From: Archilochus colubris
Lineage: Eukaryota; Chordata; Aves; Apodiformes; Trochilidae
Reading direction: 5' to 3'
NCBI GenBank assembly: GCA_023079485.1
Contig: CM041084.1
Span: 133,206,792 to 133,270,791, forward strand
Length of the DNA: 64,000 nucleotides
Part shown: positions 14,661-27,586 of the stretch, piece after piece
Numbering within the stretch: position 1 is the first letter of the stretch
Layout of the letters: each line of letters starts with the position of its first letter
The notes under the pieces: generated by a model
Seen by the model: only the letters and a program-made list of their open reading frames with translations
What the model was told of the DNA's origin: nothing
The model's database searches: none
Program-made: the position numbers and the translations under genes

Positions 14661-16862
14661 CAACAAAGCAATAGCAAAAGAAAGGAGGAAAGAGTATCCT
14701 GAAAACAGCGCTTGGGTCCATATCAGGTAAATATCCAGACTAAGATGTTACTTGCTATATTAACTTGGAAAAGTCTTTCTTCTTCAGATTAATTAACTCT
14801 CCTAAAAAAACCAAAAAACCAAAACACTTTTAACACATCCTTTCCACAGAAGGAAAATATTTTAATCAGAAATAATTTCTAGATCAGATTTTCATTCTCC
14901 TGTTCTTGAACCATAACCATTTTGTAATTAAATATAGTTTTCAATCTATTGTCAAAGTAAATCGAGAAACTGAACTGTTAAGTGATGTGAACCTGCTCAT
15001 TAGTTTCCTTTCTCTGGAATGCTTTCATTTCTTCTGTTGTGTGAATAGCATGGTGGTGGTGGTACTCATTTTTTTGGGTAGTTGCATTGCTGTGTTGTCC
15101 TCAAGCAAATGCACTGCATCATTTCACAGCTATGAGATTGCAACATTTAATGGGATTTTTAAATGAAGTAGTCAATTTGAAGAGTCATTTTTTTCTTAAT
15201 GCAGCACTTCTTTTTGCTAGGACAATATAACAATTATCTAGAAGCACTGTGACAGGATTTCAACAAAATGCATGCAGGATCATGAAATATGAAAAATTTC
15301 CCCCATCCTAGTTTTAAGTTTTGTGACTGGAGATTTCATGCCTATCCAAACCTCAAATCTAATATTTCATATATTTTAAAGAACATTGCCTAATATAACA
15401 ATCTTATTGTTTGGAATTCAAAGCAAGGACACTCTACTTGCCAATATTTTGGTCAAATATGCCACAAATATAACCAGTAAAAGTCCTTACAATACTCAGA
15501 AATTTAAATTGTTGGTTTCCCATTCAAACACATAGGGCTATCTTGTATTTTCAATTCCAGTGTAAAGCATTGGAACTTTTCAAAAATGTTTGCACAGGAG
15601 AAAAACTTCTAGTGACCATCCAATAGTATAACTAATATTTTTTACTTTTTATCATTATTAAGAAGAAGGACAGGGTCAAAATTCCACAGGTCCAAAGGAG
15701 TGGTGGAGGGAAAATGAAGACATGGAAGGTGAAACAGGCTCTTGAAAGACAAAATGAAACTCAGATTTCAGATAAAGTTAAATTTAATAGGGAAGCACTT
15801 TAGCTATCTTCAGAACTCCTAGTTTCCTTTTTTTGACCAAGTGTCTCAGCAATTGATATGAAAAATATCCTTGCTTTAGACAACAAGGTTGGAAAATAAA
15901 GCAGTGATAGAGATGAAAATACATGAGAAATGTTTAGGGAAAAAAGTAAGGCACAGACGTTGATAAATGCTGGGGCATCCTGGTGAATATTCCAGAGGCC
16001 CGTAGCCATAGCTATTCCATTTATATCTGCTTGCTTCCAATTACATTTATGTAATTTTGCAATTTATATATTTTTCTAGTATAAATATTTTCCTTTTTTT
16101 TAAGTGATATTGCCTTTAATGCAAAAAATTTTTTTTAAATATTCATATTCCCAAATAAAACTGAGTGAAAAGTTTTCCAGCAGTATGTTTCTGAAACACC
16201 TAGTTGTTAAGGTAAGGTTTCTTCAATGTAAGAGCTATCTGTCACCTAGCTATAATAGATTTTATCCATCTTAAAATAAAATCACAGATGAAAGCCTGCC
16301 TTTCTGATATAGCTGATGACACTAGCTGTGACAGCTGCATCAGATCCTTTCACATTGTGTCCTTGAAAATTTATTTTATTTTCAAAAAGAAATAAGTATA
16401 AAGGACTTGCATGACTGATTTGTTGACAAAGCCTGACCCCTGCTCATCTTCAGGCTCAGCTTTTGGCTGTTTGAAACAAGTTCTATATATGACATAAACT
16501 GGAAAATCAAATATTTCAAAAGTGTAAATACTCTGAAATACTGAAATGGCTATAGTTTCATGACAACTGCATTAAGTACACAAAGGTTTTTTTTTATGGC
16601 TGTGCTTATAAAAGTGCTAAATGTGCAAGCAATTATGAACTTGGCACAGTAGCAGTATTTATTTTAAGCTCTACTTCTGCTGCTTTGGCAGAGGATGTTT
16701 ACTTAACCAGATTCTATTAAACATACTGAAGACTTTGTACTCTAAAACATTTTTAATTGATGGAACACAGAAGAAATCAGTCATCACAAATGGTAGAGAA
16801 AGGCAGACAAGTCCAGGCAAACAGAATAAGATCTGTAGGTGTCTTTTTATCTCTTAAGGAGG

Positions 16863-16899
16863 AAAAAAAAAAAAAAAAAAGGAAAAAAAAAAAGAAAAA
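16863..16899 (+). repeat. Interrupted poly(A) tract
   Basis: Runs of 18 and 11 A separated by GG, then GAAAAAG. The Lys-rich frame across it is an artefact of the tract. Confidence 0.85.
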
Positions 16900-19800
16900 G
16901 GCTATTTGCACTGCTGAATTAAGTGTTTGTAAAAAGAGAAGACTTGATAGTGGTGGAGACTGAAGTCTTCTATTTATTTACAAGAAGTCCATAGTGGTGG
17001 GAACTCTTGCACGGTCTCTTGCCTATCCTATTCAACCTCTGACCTAATGGACCTGATGTGCTTATCCTCTCTCATGACAGGAAAAATCCATGCTGGGGAT
17101 ACAACCTGTGGGTCTAACTTGCCCAAACAATGCTGACCGGTGGTACTTTTCATGCACCATTTGTACACATATGAAAGCCATTGCACTGCCTCACATTCCT
17201 GCTGCAGGAAGCAAATTCAGGACAATCCTGAGCCCCAGTAGATGGGAAGTGTTTCTCCAGGCACCTTACTCTCAAACTGCATCTGTCCTGAGCTTCCAGA
17301 CCTTCATTCCTAAATTATGTGCTCATAAACATGTGTTTTAAGTGTCAGTTTAAAACCAATAAATTAGCAGAAGACATTTCAGAAGCCGTTTTAGAACACA
17401 GATTTTGTTTGAAAAAGGGATTATTGGGAGCTTTTTCTCAATAAGATTCTTAAACCTAAAACACTTCCTCAGACCAAACTTCTTTACAGTGGAAACTTTG
17501 AAAGAGAATGATGGAACTGGATATACAATAGAATAAATTAAATATTTAAATTGCATAGGGTCATATTCCAAAGTCCTATAGTCACTTACGAAGCTCAAAA
17601 CTGAGACACTGAAAGCAAATACATTAACTGTATATAAATATATTTTTCCTTTCAACTTCACATGAGCATAACAGGTACATTGGTGTGCTTTACTTTTTTC
17701 TTAGACTGAAACAAAGAATACTTATATATATATAAACATGCACAAATGCACACATACATTCATACCTGTACTCAAAACAGCTTTCATATGAACAAGTATT
17801 TGTATCAAAAAATCAGGAAATATTAGTGATTTTTCTGCAGTTTCTAAAAACATAATACAGTAAAGGCAGTATGCTTAAAATGTATGGAGATACTACTATT
17901 TTACTGGGAGATTTTGCCTTGCATTAGCATTTTCCTTTTTATTTCTCTTATGTATCACTTTCACATATATATCACTTCATATAAATTAAAATATCATTTC
18001 AGTACCTTCCTAGAAAATTAGAATGCCCTCTGCTGTCAAACACTCCAAAATTCTTGTAAAACTTATGAAATGTGTATAGGAAATCTATTTAAATTATTGT
18101 CTTCTGCGTGAGCAAGCATGATTGCAAATCTATTGCATAATTGCTATTAAACCTTATTTTTTTCCCTCTAGGATACAGATTCCTGAAGTCTTATTTTTTG
18201 GGTCTTGATCTGTGAAAGCGAAGACTAATAATACATTTCATCTCTACCTCTGTTCGAAGTTCAACATTAGAATTTGATTGCAATTTTCTCAGATGAAAAA
18301 AAAAATTCATGTATAATGGCAGGATTTTTTCCCCTTAGAAAAATGTCCCTTCACCCTGGATCATAATTGAAATCATAACATGACCAGAATTGCTTGGTTT
18401 TCCTTGAGACAGCAGCAATCCATAAGAATTATTTTCTTTTTATCATGGAAAACTACATAATTAGAGATGATGAATAAAATACGTTATTTCAGCTAAAATG
18501 ATTTTAAGTACTGATTCATGCCTCTGACTTGAAATCTACAACATAGCATGATTTCCCATTTAAGTTTGCAAATGGACGTGACATGCAAGCATATTTGCAA
18601 GGGCAATAGATTTTAGTGTACTGGCTACAATTAAGAATACAATATAATATTTTGCATAAGCAGAGATAACTGCTTCAGAGATATTTTACACACTAAAACA
18701 TTAAAAGTTTGAGTTTCTTTAGTTGAAAAAAGTGTACAATCACTATTTTAAGTAGACAGCATATGCACAATATAAATTATTATATCAATGTTCCATTAAA
18801 TTCATATGAATATGAATCTTGGGTAGAGATGAGATAGTAGTAAACTTTGATTATTTCATATCTGAAATATAAGTATTACTCAAAAGACTTTGGTGTTTAT
18901 ATTATTTTAAAACTTAATTTCCATTTTCTGGTCTACACCCATAACTTCTTAACTTTTTTTATTCTAAACACACACACAAAGGAAGCTTGATCTGACCTGA
19001 CACAATTGAAGTGTAGAGGAATAAACCATGAAATTATTTATTATTTCATATTTTCTTGCCAAAAACATTGATAGGGATTTATTTATTTATTTTCACTTCT
19101 TTTTAAATGAGACACAAAAGAGCCTCTGATACTATTAGTCATAAAACAAGGGATATTGAGCTTAAAATCTCTTTTGTCAGGGCAAAACTGTTCTCTTCAA
19201 TTTTTATCTTTAAGCAGAAGTTGAACAATCATCCCCAGACCCCACCATCTCTCATAAATCTTGGCATTCTTCTGCATTTGCAAATGACAGCATAATTGTG
19301 TGCAACTGCATTATTTACATTACAACAATATTATTTACATTTATTTTCTATTTTGGCAGTAATAAGCAAACAAAGCCAATCCCTTCAGAGCCATTACAGT
19401 GGTTTCTTGACTTTTGATTCATTTAGCCTGCCAAAATAAGCAAATTATTTGAACCCTTCTATTTCTTGGACTAACCCATCATCTGTGGCTTGTGTCTATC
19501 ACTTTTCCAGCACCACAGCAGCAGCAATGTGAGCACCATGAAGACACTCATTGACTCAGCATCTCTCATGGAGCCTCTCTCAAGCACAGATCCCTTTATA
19601 CCAGGGCTGGCACTCTTGGCTCTGCTGCCCTCCCTCTGAACACACCTGTGTGTCTTTGCATCTAACAGGCTCTGCTGGTGGGAACATCAGCAGGAGATGC
19701 ATGGATCATGGTGCATGCATGGATCACGCCTGTCTCACACCTGTCTCAGTGTAGACACAGCCCAGGACTGACTGAGTGGCCTGGTGCTTTGGAGCACATG

Positions 19801-21133
19801 CCAGGAGGTGGCAATCCCAAGAATCAGTCTGCTCCTTAGGCAAATATATCAGGGGCATATGAACAACACACTTCTTGCTGCAAACCAACTGGAATACTTT
19901 TTGAATGTTATCTAAAATAAAATATTTTTTCAAAAGTGTTCATACACCTCATAAACATCTGCAATACATGTTTATTAGCTTATGAACATCAAAAAAAGGA
20001 AAGAAAAGCTTTAAGGGAGGTTTATAATGGAAAATATGATTCCTTAACTGACAGGTGTTCTCTACTGCTCTGTTAATTAATATAAACCAAACTCTGTGAC
20101 CTACAGACTTATACTTCTCCATTATATAATTTTAAATGTGCTTCCTGTGTTCAAATCCTGCAAGAATGATACAAAATAAATTTTAAAAGACAGGACTTTT
20201 GTAGAAAGACCTGATGGGTTGTGTATAAGAATCAGCCACTGAAGAATGAGGAGAGTAATTTATTAGCTTGTAAGAAAGATTCATCCACTATCTAGTTCTT
20301 TGTGACAAAATATGTCCCACTGTAATGTTAAAAAAAATACATTTTATCTATGTCTTTCTGAAAAACATACATTTATTATTACTGTTTATTTACATATCAC
20401 CCCACAAACAGCTTTCCCCAAATCACTGAGTTTATTTTCCTTAGCAACCATGTCTGTTCATGGTTAGTGATGTCCTTATCTGACTTAGCTGTTTCTGTGT
20501 CATCCATATTAAATAATCTCAATTCCTGCTCATGCCAGCATGATATAGTAATAAAGAGCTCATAGAGAATTCTTTTTTTTTTAATTTGGTTAGAACAAAA
20601 AATCAGGTTTCATTGTCAGACTTTGGTGACTTAGCAAAAAATATTTATAAAGGAATGTCCTCAAATTAATGCTCTTCCTTTCATGTTCCTGACAATAATG
20701 CAGAAAACAGCTGCAAAGAAATACATTTAGCTGTTTATTTCGATTGACAGAAAGCAGAACACAATCTGTCAATAATGCAGAGAATTCCTATACAGGTCCT
20801 CTTAAATTTTAAACTTTTCTGAAAATCCAATTAATGATAATCAAATAGTTTAACATCTATTAATGTGGACATTCAGCTCAAAGTAAACTCTCAGGAATAC
20901 TTGGAATTGATAATTTGTTTGTATAACTTCTGCTGATCATATGTTTTGCAACATTACACAAAGCTGGCAGAAGTGAGGTAGGAATTGAATAAAACAATAT
21001 TCTTATAAGGAAGAACAAACAAACAACATGGTATCATTGGTAATTGCTTCAAGTTTTTACTTGATGCTGCCTTTTATTTCTTTCTTTGTCTTCGTCTCAG
21101 TATTTGCTTTTTTCTTCCCCAGCTGCACAATGA

Positions 21134-21177
21134 ATTATATAAATATGAAGCACAAATTACATAAATATGAAGCACAC
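21134..21177. repeat. 22-bp tandem duplication
   Basis: Two adjacent 22-bp copies share the core ATAAATATGAAGCACA. They differ at two positions, ATTATAT versus ATTACAT at the start and the last base, so the duplication is fairly recent. Confidence 0.8.
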
Positions 21178-22989
21178 TACTGACAGATACAGATCTAATA
21201 AGTCCTTTAGCATCTGCATCCTGAGGTATAAGGAAGATAAAGGAGAAGGTATAAACCTTGAGAAGACTAAACTCAGAGTCTGAGCCTTTCTTCTAGCATC
21301 TGGGACATGGTACTTCTGATTTATAAGGAAATAGTACAGTACAGAAATATGTTTTCCTCCTTTTCATGCTTAGATGGTTTTTTATTAGGAAACTGCAAAA
21401 GATGTGAAGCCTGTTTAGGAATATTTTTTGTTGATTAGAAGAATGTAGTTCCCTATCATAAAGAACAGTAAGAACCTGCTTAAAAGGAGAAAGACCTTTA
21501 ATACTGTCACTAGTCCTTCCATTTATTGCTTTATTTTGTCCTGGATCCATTACAGTCTCTACAGGCTTAGCTGTTATTTTCAGTAAATATGCCCTATATA
21601 TTTACCTGTAGTTTAAGATATCCTAAGATATTGCACCAGTGATTTTAAAGCTATCAACTAACACCCATTGACATTTTTGTTTAAGAGATGATAACAAATC
21701 TTAAGGATATTCTTAATATTAAACTTCAATTTTAATGTTGCTGATCAGAATCCTGGCCAAATAAATAAAGTAACAAACACAATAGTTTCTACTTTATCTG
21801 AGACACTTCATTTAGCTATTTACAGTATCCTCTCTTTTGCAAATGATAGTATTTTGGTGTTTCCTTTTCATATCCATCTTAGTAATTGCATACTGTGACA
21901 TGGAATTCTAGAGGTCTCTATTAAGCAGCATATATATATCTCTGTTCTTAGTAATCCAAACACAGACTGACTGCATTGCTTGCTTTGAGAGCTAAAAATA
22001 TTTACAATGGAAACTCAAGCACATCATGCCTTTTTTCTCTACAGTTTTATTTTAAGGGTAAGGTAAGGTCTCTGAGTTGGTTGCTGTGCCTCTCAACACT
22101 TTAAACTGCTTTCCTGCACATCGAATTTTAATAATGTGCCTGAAAAAAAAAAATAAAATTAGGGTTCTAGACCTTTGTTTCAGACTGTTCCACTGCAATG
22201 TCCTACCTCAGGAAGCATTATTTCAGTTAACAGAGATTAATTGAAAGAGTTAAACCCAGTCTCTGGCAGAGTCCTGCCACACAGCAGGGAAAGCTTTTAA
22301 AGCACAGACCCCTCTGGTCTCCTCTGCAAGAGTTCCCACTACTTCACGGAAGATGTCTTCAAAGATTGAGGCTATGGCTTCTCTTCTTAATTCAGGACTG
22401 AGAGAGACAACAGGAGAGTGGGACGATGAGCAATTTTCTCCTAAAGAATGGGTGAACACACCAGTACTTGTTGGGAGATTCCCATGGGCCAGGACAGCAA
22501 TAGGAACTCAGGATATGCAGTTTTATACAAACAGCCACTGCCTGGCTAACCAGAAGCCTCAATGGTCCAAACAGACTGGATTAAGCAGGATAATATCTAG
22601 CCTTTCTTACCCCTCATATTAGATAATGCCCTGGAAAGTTCAGAAAATTCAGAGCCTAGTAAAATATCAAAGAAGTCTGAGAGAAAAACTGTTTCACAAG
22701 TTTCCTGGCCCTTCAGGTAAAAAAGTATTAGAAATGTTCAGGACAACCTGTTTTTTCTGTAGGATTCTTAGCCCAGATGCATAGTAAAGAAGCTGATACT
22801 ATTCTTACTCAATAAGCATTCAAATATAAAGATTCAGTAGCATCTGAATGTTTGGAGGCTAATCCAAATTGAACTTGAACTCTGACCTTGTCACTAGACC
22901 TGACTTTCATGCACATTAAGTTCTGGTTATCCTGAGTATTAAGGGAGTGTAACATTCTGCATCTGAAACAAAAGCATAAAGATGAATTT

Positions 22990-23050
22990 TTTTCCTTTAG
23001 AAAGAAAAAACCCAAAAACCCCAAAAAACAAAACAAAAAAACCCCAAACT
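22990..23050 (+). repeat. A/C-rich tract
   Basis: Alternating runs of A (4-7) and C (3-4), such as AACCCC, CAAAACAAAA and AACCCCAAA. The minus strand is correspondingly G/T-rich, but the G runs are too far apart for a convincing quadruplex. Confidence 0.65.
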
Positions 23051-26000
23051 GACCAAACCCAGTAAGCATCCACATTACTGTAACCCTAACAACCTTGCCA
23101 CTTCTGTTGGTTTTTTTTTTCATTTTAGCTTATGTAAATTACACAAACCACATTCCAGTGCTAAAAAGCAGCAATCCTCATAGCTATTATGAAAAGATAC
23201 AAGCTAAACATGCCAAAGAATCTGTTTATTTATGAATTAATATCTAGTTTGTTTTAACTGAAATCAGTTGCCAAACTCCAGCTGATTTAAGGGAAGTAGA
23301 ATTATGATCATTGTGGAATTCCAATGTAAGCACATACTATACACACATCTGCATATATCCCTCTGTGAAAATAACCTTGGGGTCATCAAAAATAACAGAC
23401 ATGTCTTGCTTTCTAGGGAAAATCTGGAGCAAGAGTTGAAATAAAATTTCTGGAGCCATTGCAAGATACTCCAAATCCTGTTTTTCCACAAATCAGTGTC
23501 TCCAAAAAAAAAAAACATCCAGGAACTTGCAGAGATTCTTCAAGCTAACATGTTCAACACTGCTCCCAAACTGTTTCCCCTTAAAGCAATTCCAGTTGTT
23601 CCTGTAAGAATCTTTCATGAAAGGAGTTCAAACACAAAACTGCAATGGAAGCCTGCTTTCCAGGTAGGATTTGTCACCTTCACTTCCCAGATACCATGTA
23701 GGCTGACAAAAAGACACTTCCAGGCTTCCAGTCCTGAACAGAATGAGCCCATGAATGGATCTGCAAGGCCACGTGACCCAGAAAGTTCTGGAACCACCAG
23801 CTGCAAAGGTCCGGATTCCCAGGTCCTCCAAGGTTAGCAAGCTCTTGGCTCAGTTTCAGCCTGGAGAGACATGAAGCCAGGAATTTTGGAGCTCCTGGGA
23901 GCCATAGCATCCAAGTGCCAAGGTTTCTGGGTCAGTTTTGACTCCTAGGCACTCCGCTTCCTTCGCATCCTGGGATCTGAGGGAATCCAAGACCTGCGGC
24001 TCACAGCCAGCTCATCAGCCTGGATGTTTCTGAAGCCAGGACTGCATTTCCTTTCACAGATAATTACAAATAATAATTCCTGATAAAGCTGAAACACATT
24101 TTTTAAATGCTGGGAAATTCTTGAAAATACCTGACTAGTAGAGAACTGAAAAGTTAACCTGCAATGAATGGCCAAAGAAACAAATGTATTAATGAGGAAG
24201 TAAAACAGTGTCATAAAGAACAGAGGCACTTGAATAAGTCATCTGATGTCCAGTTACAGTAAATATAAAGACAAAGAAGAAAGGAAGAAGGCAGCTGGGT
24301 GGTGAAGAGAAGGCTGAAAACTGAAAGGTACTGTCTGTATGGATCTGGAACTGAATAAACTTTCGGTGTCAATTTTTCATAAAAATATTTATATGCAGAT
24401 TAGGGAGGCAGATGGCTATTTAACATCAAGAAATAGAAGGTTTTGCCATCAAATGGAAATAATCTTCCAACACTTCAACTAAGGAAGTTCATTTCCACCC
24501 AAGTTCTGTGCAATTTTTACAATAAATGCAATTTAAGAAATAAAAATCTTGTATAATTCATCAGTTTGGCAGAGTGAACACATGATATTTGGGCTCAAAT
24601 GGAGTCTAGACAAATAATAGACAAGAAGCAAAATCCATTATGTTACTAAGTACACTGAACAAAACTCTGGCTTAGAGCATCCGTGAGATATGTCTGGTAT
24701 CCTATTGCTGGGAGCTCAGAGACTCCTACTAAAATAAAAAATAAAAGAAGTAAATAGATTTTTTTGTATTCTTTAGACACTCACTATTGGAGACAACACA
24801 CTGAGCTAGATGTTGCTTTGATTTTATTTTCATGTTTCTTATTTTTAAGTGAGGGAACTATTTAGAAGAACACTGGTTAAAATAAATGTTAGTAGTATCC
24901 TTGGTTGTTAAATTAGTAAAATTCTGAGAAAAATGGAGAAGTATAATATCAGCAATCAATGAAGAGACTGTGGCCTCCTACCCGTCATAGCTGTCATTTC
25001 TCCACATGGAAAAAGCAGTAAAAGTAATTGACACCAAACACCCTATACTTGTAATATTTTAGCAAATCATGATAAAAATTTGGATACCAGTACAACTTTA
25101 ATGACTTGTTAAGGTAATAACAAAAACATGAGTCTTTGGGTTGAACTAAAAGGAAAGTAAAAAAGATTAGTAGAGATCTTAATTGGTCAATTTTCAGACC
25201 TACTTTAGTTAACAGAGCTGATAATGAGTTTGACACCCATAAAAAATAATTTTAATGTTTTTTACTGATACCTAAACATTAGGACATAGTATAGATGGAC
25301 AAAACACTACATTTAAGCATATGGAGGAAAGAAGTAGATGATGCTGAAATTAGAATATGAGAGGAGAAAGAGTTTTATATTTATGATGTCGTATCTGCTA
25401 GGCATTGAATATGTAATCGTTATTATCTGAAGTTTTCTAGAGAAAGAAAAGTTTAGAAATAGACTAATTGGTACGGTTCTAAGTATCTACTCTAAGATTC
25501 TAAGATTCTAAGATTCTAAGATTCTAAGATTCTAAGATTCTAAGATTCTAAGATTCTAAGATTCTAAGATTCTAAGATTCTAAGATTCTAAGATTCTAAG
25601 ATTCTAAGATTCTAAGATTCTAAGATTCTAAGATTCTAAGATTCTAAGATTCTAAGATTCTAAGATTCTAAGATTCTAAGTTCAAGATTCTAAGATTCTA
25701 AGATTCTAAGATTCTAAGATTCTAAGATTCTAAGATTCTAAGATTCTAAGATTCTAAGAAAGATTCTAAGATTCTAAGATTCTAAGATTAAGATTCTAAG
25801 ATTTAAGATTCTAAGATTCTAAGATTCTAAGATTCTAAGATTCTAAGATTAAGATTCTAAGATTCTAAGATTCTAAGATTCTAAGATTCTAAGATAAGAT
25901 TCTAAAAGATTCTAAGATTCTAAGATTCTAAGATTCTAAGATTCTAAGATTCTAAGATTCTAAGATTCTAAGATTCTAAGATTCTAAGATTCTAAGATTC

Positions 26001-27032
26001 TAAGATTCTAAGATTTAGATTCTAAGATTAAGATTCTAAGATTCTAAGATTCTAAGATTCTAAGATTCTAAGATTCTAAGATTCTAAGATTCTAAGATTC
26101 TAAGATTCTAAGATTCTAAGATTCTAAGATTCTAAGATTCTAAGATTCTAAGATTCTAAGATTCTAAGATTCTAAGATTCTAAGATTCTAAGATTCTAAG
26201 ATTCTAAGATTCTAAGATTCTAAGATTCTAAGATTCTAAGATTCTAAGATTCTAAGATTCTAAGATTCTAAGATTCTAAGATTCTAAGATTCTAAGAAAG
26301 ATTCTAAGATTAAGATTCTAAGAAAGATTCTAAGATAAGATTCTAAGAAAGATTCTAAGAAAGATTCTAAGAAAGATTCTAAGAAAGATTCTAAGATTCT
26401 AAAGGATTCTAAGAAAGATTCTAAGAAAGATTCTAAGATTTAAGATTCTAAGATTCTAAGATTCTAAGATTTAAGATTCTAAGATTCTAAGATTCTAGAT
26501 TCTAAGATAAGATTCTAAGATTAAGATTCTAAGATTTAAGATTCTAAGATTTAAGATTCTAAGATTTAAGATTCTAAGATTCTAAGATTCTAAGAAAGAT
26601 TCTAAGAAAGATTCTAAGATTAAGATTCTAAGAAAGATTCTAAGATTAAGATTCTAAGATTTAAGATTCTAAGATTCTAAGATTCTAAGATTCTAAGATT
26701 CTAAGATTCTAAGATTCTAGATTCTAAGATTCTAAGATTCTAAGATTCTAAGATTCTAAGATTCTAAGATTCTAAGATTCTAAGATTCTAAGATTCTAAG
26801 ATTCTAAGATTCTAAGATTCTAAGATTCTAAGATTCTAAGATTCTAAGATTCTAAGATTCTAAGATTCTAAGATTCTAAGATTCTAAGATTCTAAGATTC
26901 TAAGATTCTAAGATTTAAGATTCTAAGATTCTAAGATTCTAAGATTCTAAGATTCTGATTCTAAGATTCTAAGATTCTAAGATTCTAAGATAAGATTCTA
27001 AGATTTAAGATTCTAAGAAAGATTCTAAGATA

Positions 27033-27284
27033 AGATTCTAAGAAAGATTCTAAGAAAGATTCTAAGAAAGATTCTAAGAAAGATTCTAAGAAAGATTCTA
27101 AGAAAGATTCTAAGAAAGATTCTAAGAAAGATTCTAAGAAAGATTCTAAGAAAGATTCTAAGAAAGATTCTAAGAAAGATTCTAAGAAAGATTCTAAGAA
27201 AGATTCTAAGAAAGATTCTAAGAAAGATTCTAAGAAAGATTCTAAGAAAGATTCTAAGAAAGATTCTAAGAAAGATTCTAAGAA
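27033..27284. repeat. 21 perfect copies of a 12-bp derived unit inside the octamer array
   Basis: The unit AGATTCTAAGAA repeats without interruption. It is the octamer plus AGAA, that is, an 8-mer fused to a truncated 4-bp piece. The same variant is scattered singly elsewhere in the array (for example near 25757, 26294, 26340-26430 and 26590), so this block looks like a local amplification of one variant. Confidence 0.95.
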
Positions 27285-27380
27285 AGATTCTAAGATTCTA
27301 AGATTCTAAGATTCTAAGATTCTAAGATTCTAAGATTCTAAGATTCTAAGATTCTAAGATTCTAAGATTCTAAGATTCTA

Positions 27381-27492
27381 AGATTCTTAGATTCTTAGAT
27401 TCTTAGATTCTTAGATTCTTAGATTCTTAGATTCTTAGATTCTTAGATTCTTAGATTCTTAGATTCTTAGATTCTAAGATTCTTAGATTCTT
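27381..27492. repeat. Block of T-variant octamers AGATTCTT
   Basis: Eleven consecutive AGATTCTT units (27381-27468) are followed by one AGATTCTA and two more AGATTCTT, after which the array returns to AGATTCTA. The single A-to-T change is confined to this block. Confidence 0.95.
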
Positions 27493-27586
27493 AGATTCTA
27501 AGATTCTAAGATTCTAAGATTCTAAGATTCTAAGATTCTAAGATTCTAAGATTCTAAGATTCTAAGATTCTAAGATTCTAAGATTA

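Larger units (their letters stand above)
14661..25490. other. Intronic DNA, no gene recognised
   Basis: Mostly A+T-rich sequence. Slightly G+C-richer patches lie near 17040-17290, 19500-19800 and 23560-24000, but none gives a convincing exon. It contains homopolymer and A/C tracts and a 22-bp tandem duplication, listed separately. Confidence 0.5.
25491..27586. repeat. 2.1-kb tandem array of the octamer TCTAAGAT and derivatives
   Basis: Head-to-tail octamers (TCTAAGAT, equivalently ATTCTAAG) occupy about 2,096 bp. Nearly pure blocks (25491-25680, 25918-26013, 26033-26296, 26718-26911, 27295-27380, 27493-27586) alternate with mixed zones. The mixed zones carry variant spacers AAGAAAGATT, AAGATTAAGATT, AAGATTTAAG and AAGATAAGATT, which change the period to 10-14 bp. 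Each unit contains GATTC, a HinfI (GANTC) site. All frames hit TAA or TAG quickly, so it is non-coding. It lies within the inferred ANGPT1 intron 1. Arrays like this are often mis-sized in assemblies, so the true length may differ. Confidence 0.97.

Noticed and set aside
22990..23050. G-quadruplex on the minus strand
   Set aside because: There are G runs of 3-4, but they are too few and separated by loops that are too long.
27033..27284. Array of heat-shock elements (GAA/TTC inverted triplets)
   Set aside because: GAA and TTC triplets alternate but are separated by 3 bases, not the 2 bases of the canonical nTTCnnGAAn element, so HSF binding is not supported.
25491..27586. CRISPR-like repeat array
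   Set aside because: The units are contiguous octamers or 12-mers with no unique spacers, in a vertebrate genome. It is a tandem repeat, not CRISPR.
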